From Alphaproteobacteria bacterium (GTDB lineage: Bacteria; Pseudomonadota; Alphaproteobacteria; Puniceispirillales; Puniceispirillaceae): DNA of 64,000 bases. Each line of letters opens with the position of its first letter. Position 1 is the first letter of the stretch. Below the pieces are notes generated by a model that was not told where the DNA came from, did not search any database, and was given only the letters and a program-made list of their open reading frames with translations. A program made the position numbers and the translations under genes. The stretch covers positions 1 through 64,000 of the forward strand of contig JADHLI010000011.1 of the NCBI GenBank assembly GCA_016780775.1, given 5' to 3'. Below are positions 57,268 to 64,000 of this stretch, one piece after another.

Positions 57268-58101
57268 TTAACTTTTCAGCCTGAAGCCTGTCGCCAGTAT
57301 GATATAACAACAGATGAAGAGCAATATATTGAGGATAGTCAGCACCACCGCGCTCACTAGTATATTCCCATCTGCTACGCCTGTCATACCATAGCGAAAC
57401 CCATCTATAACCATGAAAACTGGATTTATCTGGGCAATCAGATCAAACGGTTCTGGCAAGCGTTGTACAGAATAAAAAGTGCCAGATAAAAAGGCTAGCG
57501 GCTGGATAACAAAGCTGGTTATCGCTGAAAGCTGATCAAATTTACGCGCCGAGATACCAGCAATAACACCCGCAAATCCCATTGCCAGTGAGCCTGCAAT
57601 TAAAAACCCACACGCAATCAGAAAATGTGGCGGCAGAATGATCGCCGAAAAAAAGCTGAAGGTTACCACGCAAATCAGTGCTGTTAATAACCCTCTGGTG
57701 AGCGTGCCACCTAGCAAGGCGCAAATAATTTCGTTTGGCCCCAATGGCGGCATCAGCAAATCGACAATATTGCCCTGTACCTTGGCACTTGTCAGCGAGG
57801 ATGAGGTATTGGCAAAGGCATTTTGTAAAACGGCCATCATAATTAAACCTGGTGCCAAAAATTGAATAAAATTATCAAAATTACCAAGCGATATCCGCTC
57901 ACCCACCGCCACAGCAAAGACCATCATAAACAAGGTTGCTGTCATGGCCGGGCCAAAGAGTGTTTGCACCGGCACCTTTAAAAACCGCATCACCTCTTTT
58001 ACGTAGAGTGTGCGAATGCCAATCCAGTTTACCGCGCCCACCCTAATCGGGCGCACCACGAACGGGCTATGTACAACAGGGCTGTTTGGTTTTGCAGACA
58101 T
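57268..58101 (-). CDS. ABC-2 type transporter permease
   Basis: Six membrane helices with the ABC-2 pattern: an N-terminal amphipathic region (VNWIGIRTLYVKEVMRFLKVPVQTLFGPAMTATLF), FIQFLAPGLIMMAVLQNAFANTSSSL, and FLSGTFYSVQRLPEPFDLIAQINPVFMVIDGFR near the end. This is typical of drug, polysaccharide or nodulation-factor type exporters. I use the ATG at 58101 (277 aa) since the 33 codons before it lack conservation. The ATP-binding partner is not adjacent, so it must be encoded elsewhere. Confidence 0.88.
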   Translation of the reverse strand: MSAKPNSPVVHSPFVVRPIRVGAVNWIGIRTLYVKEVMRFLKVPVQTLFGPAMTATLFMMVFAVAVGERISLGNFDNFIQFLAPGLIMMAVLQNAFANTSSSLTSAKVQGNIVDLLMPPLGPNEIICALLGGTLTRGLLTALICVVTFSFFSAIILPPHFLIACGFLIAGSLAMGFAGVIAGISARKFDQLSAITSFVIQPLAFLSGTFYSVQRLPEPFDLIAQINPVFMVIDGFRYGMTGVADGNILVSAVVLTILNILLFICCYIILATGFRLKS

Positions 58102-58335
58102 GGCAGCGTGCCTAAATTGAAAATAGGTGGAGGAGATTTGTATTCTACTTGCTCTGAGATAGAGGGGTAAACGCCAAAACGCAAGAGCAAGGCTATGCAA
58201 GCTACTAGCAAATAAAAAAACAATGCTGTAGCAGCGTTCAAAAAATTGGATTTAAGCGCGCAATATGCCATTATGAATATCGACTTGCCATACCAGCACT
58301 TTGCTAAATTATGGATCTAGGAGTACAGCGATTAT

Positions 58336-58911
58336 ATGACGCAAACAACGCCCTCAGATGCAAAAATAAAAAAACGTCTGACTAATAAGGCGATGCATTA
58401 TCTGGGACGGTATGCCAGCACAACCGCGCGTCTGCGCCAAGTCCTGCAAAAATTTGCTGGCCGTAAATTAGAGAGCGTGCCGCCTAAAGTGATTGCTCAG
58501 GCAATTGAAGCGGTGATAGCCGACTGCCAGAAATTTGGTTATGTCGATGATAATGCCTTTATCCAAATGCGTATTCGAGCAGGGCGAAAGGCTGGGCAAT
58601 CAGAACGCCAGATTTTAAATAAATTGCAGCAAGCAGGCATTGACCGTGATAGCGCTAGCGACAGCCTGAAAGCCCACCGTGCTGAGAGCAGCGATGCCGA
58701 ACACCTAGCCGGCCTCATCCATATCCGTAAAAAACGTCTAGGCCCCTATACTAAACATGCTGATGATGCACAAACACTCTACCAAAAACAAATGGCCAAA
58801 CTGGCACGTGCAGGCTTCTCATTGGATATCATCAAAAGCATCCTTTCGCTTAACAGCATAGAAGAAGCAGAGGATTTAGAAGCAGAATTTCAACACAAAC
58901 AGCCCTTTTAA
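58336..58911 (+). CDS. recX: Regulatory protein RecX
   Basis: RecX binds and tunes RecA filaments. The three-helix repeats are recognisable: KAMHYLGRYASTTARLRQVLQ, FGYVDDNAFIQMRIRAGRKAGQSERQILNKLQQAGID, and a C-terminal KQMAKLARAGFSLDIIKSIL. Length of 191 aa is a little above E. coli RecX but normal for Alphaproteobacteria. recA is not in the window. It lies divergent from the ABC permease. Confidence 0.9.
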   Translation: MTQTTPSDAKIKKRLTNKAMHYLGRYASTTARLRQVLQKFAGRKLESVPPKVIAQAIEAVIADCQKFGYVDDNAFIQMRIRAGRKAGQSERQILNKLQQAGIDRDSASDSLKAHRAESSDAEHLAGLIHIRKKRLGPYTKHADDAQTLYQKQMAKLARAGFSLDIIKSILSLNSIEEAEDLEAEFQHKQPF

Positions 58912-59082
58912 AACTTGGATGCCTGCTTAACTCCTCTTTTCAATTTAAGCAAACCTAGCTACAAAAGGGGGAGAAATTTTTGCCTTAAATAATAGAGCAA
59001 AATAGAAAAAATAATATTCCAAAGTAGAAGCTAGGCATTGTGTTTGGCTTTTTTAAAAATTCTTTGGGGGGAGTTTTAAGCC

Positions 59083-61029
59083 ATGAGCGAATATAAAGAG
59101 TTTGCACCAACAAAAGAATTAGCCGCAAGCGCGCATATCGATAAACAAGGCTATGAGGCAAGCTATGCGCGATCTCTGGCAGATAACGATGCTTTTTGGG
59201 CAGAACACGCAAAGCGTATCGACTGGATCAAACCCTTTAGCAAAATTTCGGATGTTAGTTATGAGAAGCCGGATGTACATATCAAATGGTTTGAAGATGG
59301 CACTCTAAACGCCTCTGCTAATTGTCTGGACAGGCATCTGGCTAGCCGCGGTGATCAGACCGCCATTATCTGGGAAGGGGATGACCCAGATACCGCCAAG
59401 CATATCACCTATAAAGAGCTGCATGAACAAGTATGCCGCTTTGCAAATGCGCTAAAAGATAGGGGCATCAAAAAAGGGGACCGGGTGACCATCTATATGC
59501 CGATGGTTCCAGAAGCTGCGGTGGCGATGCTAGCTTGTACCCGCATTGGCGCCATCCATTCTGTAGTGTTTGGCGGCTTTTCCCCAGATGCGCTAGCCGG
59601 ACGGATACAAGATTGCGCCTCAAGCTGCGTTATTACGGCTGATGAAGGGGTGCGCGGCGGACGCGCAATACCGCTAAAGGCAAATACAGATAAAGCACTG
59701 GAAAGCTGCCCAGACTGCACCAGCTGTTTTGTTGTGCAGCGCACTGGCGCGAGCGTAGCATGGCAGGAAGGGCGCGACATCTGGTATCATGATGCGGTTG
59801 CTGCGGCTTCTGCGGACTGCCCAGCAGAAGAGATGAATGCAGAAGACCCGATGTTCATCCTTTATACTTCTGGCTCTACTGGCAAACCTAAAGGCGTGTT
59901 GCACACTACTGGCGGCTATATGGTCTATGCCTCTATGACCCATCAATATGTTTTTGATTACCAAGATGGGGATGTTTATTGGTGTACCGCGGATGTGGGC
60001 TGGGTCACTGGCCATAGCTATATTTTATATGGGCCGCTAGCAAATGGGGCGACCACGCTCATGTTTGAAGGGGTGCCAACCTATCCTGATTCAGGCCGTT
60101 TCTGGCAAGTTGTCGAAAAACATAAAGTGTCCATTTTTTATACCGCACCAACAGCTATTCGCGCCCTGATGCGGGAAGGCGACGCGCCAGTTAAAAAATG
60201 GGATAAAAGCTCGCTACGCCTGTTAGGGTCAGTTGGCGAGCCGATTAATCCAGAAGCATGGATGTGGTATTATAACGTTATTGGCGAGGAAAGATGCCCG
60301 ATTGTGGATACTTGGTGGCAAACAGAAACAGGCGGGATTTTAATCACCCCGCTACCGGGTGCAACGACAACAAAGCCAGGCTCTGCAACTCTGCCCTTTT
60401 TTGGCATTGAGCCGGTATTGGTCGATGGCGACAATAACATCATCGAAGGAGCTGGTGAGGGCAATTTATGTATTGACCGATCATGGCCTGGCCAAATGCG
60501 CAGTGTTTACGGCGATCATCAACGTTTTATTGATACCTATTTTTCGACCTTTGAGGGGCGTTATTTTTCTGGTGACGGCGCACGCCGCGATGAAGATGGC
60601 TATTATTGGATAACTGGGCGTGTTGATGATGTGCTAAATGTTTCTGGCCACCGCATGGGTACAGCCGAAATTGAATCTGCACTGGTTGCGCATCCACGTG
60701 TTGCCGAAGCAGCGATTGTGGGCTATCCGCACGATATTAAAGGTCAAGGTATTTATGCCTATGTTACTTTGAATGTTGGTGAGAACCCAGATGAAACCTT
60801 GCACAAAGAATTGCGGCAATGGGTACGCAGCGAGATAGGCCCGATTGCAAGCCCAGATTTATTGCAATGGGCTCCGGGCCTGCCAAAGACACGGTCAGGA
60901 AAAATTATGCGTCGTATTTTACGGAAAATTGCTGCGGATGATTATGCGGAATTGGGTGACACATCAACGCTTGCCGACCCATCTGTGGTTGATGACCTCA
61001 TCGAAAATCGTCAGAATCGCACAAGCTAA
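59083..61029 (+). CDS. acs: Acetyl-CoA synthetase
   Basis: Acs activates acetate to acetyl-CoA by way of acetyl-AMP. The P-loop-like [11 protein letters not shown], the acetate pocket region [20 protein letters not shown], the hinge [29 protein letters not shown], and the regulatory lysine in [11 protein letters not shown] near the C-terminus (target of acetylation in the family) are present. At 648 aa it is a normal length. A strong GGGGGGAG ribosome site precedes the ATG. A terminator follows. Confidence 0.97.
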   Translation: MSEYKEFAPTKELAASAHIDKQGYEASYARSLADNDAFWAEHAKRIDWIKPFSKISDVSYEKPDVHIKWFEDGTLNASANCLDRHLASRGDQTAIIWEGDDPDTAKHITYKELHEQVCRFANALKDRGIKKGDRVTIYMPMVPEAAVAMLACTRIGAIHSVVFGGFSPDALAGRIQDCASSCVITADEGVRGGRAIPLKANTDKALESCPDCTSCFVVQRTGASVAWQEGRDIWYHDAVAAASADCPAEEMNAEDPMFILYTSGSTGKPKGVLHTTGGYMVYASMTHQYVFDYQDGDVYWCTADVGWVTGHSYILYGPLANGATTLMFEGVPTYPDSGRFWQVVEKHKVSIFYTAPTAIRALMREGDAPVKKWDKSSLRLLGSVGEPINPEAWMWYYNVIGEERCPIVDTWWQTETGGILITPLPGATTTKPGSATLPFFGIEPVLVDGDNNIIEGAGEGNLCIDRSWPGQMRSVYGDHQRFIDTYFSTFEGRYFSGDGARRDEDGYYWITGRVDDVLNVSGHRMGTAEIESALVAHPRVAEAAIVGYPHDIKGQGIYAYVTLNVGENPDETLHKELRQWVRSEIGPIASPDLLQWAPGLPKTRSGKIMRRILRKIAADDYAELGDTSTLADPSVVDDLIENRQNRTS

Positions 61030-61074
61030 AGCCTATAGCAGAGCAAGCTAAAATTACTGGCAATATAAACACCA

Positions 61075-61107
61075 AAAAGAGGGAGCTAAAGTCTCTCTCT
61101 TTTTTTA
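61075..61107. terminator. Terminator between acs and the response regulator gene
   Basis: An 11-bp stem (61075-61085 with 61093-61103, one G-T wobble) and a 7-nt loop run into a T-tract. The A-tract on the left makes it usable from both strands by the convergent genes. Confidence 0.8.
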
Positions 61108-61133
61108 ACAGATGTTTGCTAGCGCTCATTCTG

Positions 61134-61787
61134 CTATACTGGTGAATAGGACATAGCCAGTCCTGTTTCCTCGGCAATCCCTAGCTCAATAGCCCGGCAT
61201 ACAGCATGGGTGCGATTACGCGCCCCTAGTTTTGAGCGAAGGCTTTTCAGGTGATGCTTGATCGTTACTTCGCTCAAGCCGTGGGTACGGGCAATTTCTT
61301 TGTTAGATTGCCCAGATAATAGTCCGTTCAATACATCCCGCTCTCTGCCTGTTAGCCAATGCCGGCCTGTTCGTGTAACCTGATCATCTTGAGCCAATAT
61401 TTCTGCTGGCACATAAATCTCGCCGACATTAATCATACGTAAACCCGCCAATAATGCCTGCGCACTAAGAGAATAGGTTAGATATCCTGCTGCACCAGCA
61501 GTTAAATAATCTCGTATCTCATTACTTCGACGCATAGAACCAATGAGAGCTACTGGAACTTGCCCGGGACATTGCGCAATCATTTGCCGAAGCCCAATAA
61601 CGCCGTTCATGTCTGGCATTTCTGTATCTAGAGCAATGACCGACAGTTGCGGCGTTTCTGCAACAATCTGCATAGATTCTCGCAAAGTACCTGCAACAAT
61701 CAGGCTAATATCTGCATCCAAATGGGTGAGATGGTCATTAATAAAATCACGGCATAATGAATTTTCGTATCCGAGTAATATTTTCAT
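61134..61787 (-). CDS. LuxR/NarL-type response regulator with atypical receiver
   Basis: A receiver-like domain (~1-115) is joined to a LuxR HTH (~140-205, LTGRERDVLNGLLSGQSNKEIARTHGLSEVTIKHHLKSLRSKLGARNRTHAV). The phospho-acceptor aspartate is present (D54 in IALDTEMPDMNG), but the N-terminal acidic pair is Y7-E8 and the conserved lysine after GYL is replaced by Y105 (GYLTYS). This suggests weak or no classical phosphorylation. No histidine kinase lies nearby. It is upstream of, and on the same strand as neither terminator-linked nor clearly co-transcribed with, its neighbours, since it converges on acs and follows the beta-barrel gene after 159 bp. Confidence 0.88.
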   Translation of the reverse strand: MKILLGYENSLCRDFINDHLTHLDADISLIVAGTLRESMQIVAETPQLSVIALDTEMPDMNGVIGLRQMIAQCPGQVPVALIGSMRRSNEIRDYLTAGAAGYLTYSLSAQALLAGLRMINVGEIYVPAEILAQDDQVTRTGRHWLTGRERDVLNGLLSGQSNKEIARTHGLSEVTIKHHLKSLRSKLGARNRTHAVCRAIELGIAEETGLAMSYSPV

Positions 61788-61946
61788 ATTTTACTCCCTC
61801 TCTAAATGGCAATAACTGGCTATTTTCCAACATAAACAGAGCTTTTTATACATCTAATGAGTGTTATTTTACTAAAATAAACATCTTTAAAAAGATATTA
61901 ATGGTTGCAGCAATCAAAAACTCTTGTCTGGAAAGTTGAGTTTTAT

Positions 61947-63401
61947 TTAAAATTTCTTGGAAAGCGTAAAAAGAAATTGCTGATCTTTAAAATGATCTGC
62001 CGGATTAGCTGAACGGCTAGTAATCTGCTCTAGGCCAATAGTGGGCCGTCCAAAAGTTCCAACTTCAGCAAATGTAAGGCTGAGGCGCACGGTTGCACGA
62101 TAACTAAGCACTATATTATGCAAAAGCCCGCCTTCAAATTGATTGGCAAAATCACCGGCAAATTGATTGGCAAAATCACCGGCAAAATCATCGGCAAAAT
62201 GATGCTGAAAATCAAGTTGCCAATTATGTGCACGTGCATCTCCTGCCAGTGCGGATGCCGGATAATCAAGAAACTCGCTTCCCAAACTAAAAATTAGGGT
62301 ACCAGCCGCTAAATCCCAGCTTTGAAATTCGCTAATAGACCAAGTCGAGAGACTGCCATTGGGGCGCAAATGCTGATTAATCGCAGCCTTCCAGCCCCAT
62401 TTATCGGGGCGTATTTTATTTAACTCTGATCCCCAACCTATGTTCACCAACTGGTTGGTTTGTGTGAAATTAGCGCCCACGCGCTGAGTATGATAGGCAG
62501 ATTGAGAGGCTGGCGGCTGGCTAGCATATGCGCCTGCATTGATGGCGAACTGATGCTGCCTTTGCCGGCGCTCCGGCCATGTAAATTGCATGCCAATCTC
62601 AACATCATCGGCGAAGACATCTAGTTTTTGTGTTTGATAATGTTGCCAATTCAGCTTTAATTCTGTGTGAATATTATTACCGCCCAACTTAGCTTTCCGC
62701 ACCTCAATACCTGTTTTAAATATGTTTATGTCAGGCGGTCTTTCTGTAATTTTAAACTCAAGCGAGGCTGGGCAGAGAAGCATTAAATATTCGGACGCAC
62801 AAAGGCTTGCCAAATAGGAATTGGGCGCGGCACGAACAATATCGGTACGGCCGCCATGATAGGGTAGCGTACCGCGATAGACTTGAAACTGAATATTTTT
62901 AACAAGGTGTGCGGTTGGATTAATACATAGCTCTCTGAAATGATTAAACTCAGCACGCCACGCTATTTTATGGGGACGTTGGTAATAGGCTTGTTGAGTA
63001 GTTGCAAAGTCACAAGCATGAAGCTGGCGGGCAAGCACCAACCCGTAATGATGCAGGCTAGGATGCTCTGGAAAACTCTGTAAAGCGCGCTGAACAATCG
63101 CTAATGCGCGTTCCGAGGATTGCGCGAATTGGGCAAGCTGGGCAATCTGCAATAACATTTCTGCTGGCATATATTGGAAATCTAGATGCAGGCGTGCTAA
63201 TGCCCACGCTTCTTGCGGCTCTTGACGGGCAAGGGCTGCGCGTATCTGGCGGTCCAGTGCCATAATACCTGCCGGCGAATAAGCAGAAGGGCTTTCATGA
63301 GTATTTTGCGCCGACACTGAAAAGCTCAGTGATGCCATCAAGACCAGAAAGGCCAGTAAAGCAAGAGCGCACCATTTCAGAAAATAAGGGCGCATCCGCA
63401 A
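61947..63401 (-). CDS. TPR-plus-beta-barrel outer-membrane protein (Slam-like architecture)
   Basis: A signal peptide ends near SVSA-QN (~31). Residues ~45-150 form TPR-like helices (ALARQEPQEAWALARLHLDF, SERALAIVQRALQSFPEHPSLHHYG). From ~165 to the end there are many alternating strands, closing with FLFTLSKKF, the C-terminal Phe of outer-membrane barrels. This N-terminal TPR and ~300-residue barrel in 484 aa match Slam (surface lipoprotein assembly modifier, DUF560) in size and layout. I could not confirm family identity. A 4-residue repeat (DFAN/QFAG/DFAG) at ~417-440 comes from 12-bp units. Confidence 0.6.
   Translation of the reverse strand: MRMRPYFLKWCALALLAFLVLMASLSFSVSAQNTHESPSAYSPAGIMALDRQIRAALARQEPQEAWALARLHLDFQYMPAEMLLQIAQLAQFAQSSERALAIVQRALQSFPEHPSLHHYGLVLARQLHACDFATTQQAYYQRPHKIAWRAEFNHFRELCINPTAHLVKNIQFQVYRGTLPYHGGRTDIVRAAPNSYLASLCASEYLMLLCPASLEFKITERPPDINIFKTGIEVRKAKLGGNNIHTELKLNWQHYQTQKLDVFADDVEIGMQFTWPERRQRQHQFAINAGAYASQPPASQSAYHTQRVGANFTQTNQLVNIGWGSELNKIRPDKWGWKAAINQHLRPNGSLSTWSISEFQSWDLAAGTLIFSLGSEFLDYPASALAGDARAHNWQLDFQHHFADDFAGDFANQFAGDFANQFEGGLLHNIVLSYRATVRLSLTFAEVGTFGRPTIGLEQITSRSANPADHFKDQQFLFTLSKKF
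62136..62207. repeat. 12-bp tandem repeat, about six copies, in the beta-barrel gene
   Basis: Plus-strand units alternate AAATTGATTGGC and AAAATCACCGGC (two rounds, giving a perfect 24-bp duplication at 62136-62183), then AAAATCATCGGC and a decayed AAAATGATGCTG. The translated product is a D/Q-F-A-G/N tetrapeptide array, probably in a surface or periplasmic loop of the barrel. Confidence 0.93.
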
Positions 63402-63478
63402 AAGTTTACCAAGAAAACGCTAAATGGCGATTAGACTAAAGGTTAGGGTGCTATCCTTTTGGATAGTTTTGTCACTAT

Positions 63479-64000
63479 TTAGAATTTAAGCCGGAGCGCT
63501 GCACCTAACCGTTGTTCTGCTTTTGCAAGCTCAAAGGAGGGATGGGAAATATCCAAATAATAGACTGAGATATCTAGCCCAGATGAGGCATTATATTGCC
63601 ATGCGATACGTTGTTGATATTCCTTGCTTTGATGAGCAAACTCTATCTGGCGGCTAGCTTTTGCCGCTGTATCATAAATCTCAAACCTGCCTTTACGAGC
63701 ATGTAAAGGCTGGCCATAAGATACCGAAAGGCTATGGCTTGAGGAAATATCGGCATGAAGCTGTACTAGCCAACTTTGCATACTCACCTGACCACCGCGT
63801 AGCAAACCAGAGCTAGATTTCAGCCAGCTTTTGCCTTGTAAATCATCAAGCTGAAAGCGAAAATAGCCAGCTTTCTGATGAAGTCCAGCAAATTGCCAAA
63901 CAGATTGCGCGCCCGCCAAAGCAAAGGCGCCTTCACCCGCGCTATTCAACCAGCCACCCTTCTGGTCATCTACAACCTGTCCAAACCATATTTTTGTATC
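63479..64000 (-). CDS. C-terminal part of a surface or outer-membrane protein (5' end beyond window)
   Basis: The reading frame stays open to position 64000, so the start lies outside. The visible ~173 residues are strand-rich (GGWLNSAGEGAFALAG, HSLSVSYGQPLHARKGRFEIYD, LDISVYYLDISHPS) and end in LGAALRLKF, a barrel-type C-terminal Phe. The segment resembles the last part of subtilase-type (S8) autotransporters, where a similar SVSxGQPLxxxxGxFxIxD region is seen, but this is recalled and unverified. It lies 77 nt upstream of the TPR-barrel gene on the same strand and may be co-transcribed. Confidence 0.6.
   Translation of the reverse strand, partial: DTKIWFGQVVDDQKGGWLNSAGEGAFALAGAQSVWQFAGLHQKAGYFRFQLDDLQGKSWLKSSSGLLRGGQVSMQSWLVQLHADISSSHSLSVSYGQPLHARKGRFEIYDTAAKASRQIEFAHQSKEYQQRIAWQYNASSGLDISVYYLDISHPSFELAKAEQRLGAALRLKF

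Overview
The window looks like a piece of the chromosome of a free-living alphaproteobacterium with moderate GC. The class is supported by several neighbourhoods typical of Alphaproteobacteria: a DUF4167 gene next to prmC-prfA; comF-grxC-nitrilase; accA-xerD facing aroK-aroB-CorC; bolA and a J-domain gene beside cobS-cobT and rpmB; argD-argF-hslO; and an archaeal-type class I lysyl-tRNA synthetase. Marine lineages such as the SAR116 group are my best guess, but that is inference and not shown by the sequence. No transposase, integron, prophage or CRISPR array was seen. The one site-specific recombinase is of the housekeeping XerD type.

Layout. 0-1.2 kb: the 5' end of a 16S rRNA gene (minus strand) with its leader and a near-consensus promoter. 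1.2-3.8 kb: a murein endopeptidase and a MOSC protein. 3.8-11.7 kb: seven minus-strand genes in one direction (lysC, rodZ-like, ispG, hisS, prfA, prmC, DUF4167). 11.7-21 kb: ubiG, a DUF1178 gene, secA, a parvulin, argJ, mutT, a methyltransferase and comF-grxC-nitrilase. 22-26 kb: accA, xerD, a large exported protein of unknown function and a 45-residue membrane protein. 26.6-34.3 kb: aroK-aroB-CorC, a DUF2889 gene, bolA, a J-domain gene and cobS-cobT. 34.4-44.4 kb: rpmB, a ribbon-helix-helix gene, pyrD, lysS, a DinG-type helicase, groEL-groES with a CIRCE operator, and ctaA. 44.5-49.7 kb: aspS, a homocysteine methyltransferase, a DUF1289 gene, a DJ-1/PfpI-like gene, a TbpB-like lipoprotein and a tRNA-Gly(CCC). 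49.9-61 kb: folE, trkH, a lipoprotein, hslO-argF-argD, a dCTP deaminase, an ABC-2 permease, recX and acs. 61.1-64 kb: a LuxR-type response regulator with a degenerate receiver, a TPR/beta-barrel outer-membrane protein of Slam-like architecture, and the 3' end of another surface protein cut by the window edge.

Most of the content is housekeeping: translation (prfA, prmC, hisS, lysS, aspS, rpmB), envelope and secretion (secA, parvulin, M23 peptidase, rodZ), amino-acid synthesis (argJ, argF, argD, lysC, aroK, aroB), protein quality control (groESL, Hsp33) and cofactors (ispG, ubiG, ctaA, cobS/cobT, folE).

The least ordinary signals are three. First, short tandem repeats (11-18 bp units) recur at gene 3' ends, either across the stop codon or in hydrophilic tails, at about ten places. 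Second, the 61-64 kb surface-protein locus, together with the TbpB-like lipoprotein at 48.8 kb, may represent a Slam-type lipoprotein display pathway. Third, a small membrane protein overlaps a large exported protein of unknown function beside xerD. I found no clear evidence of a wholly new multigene system.
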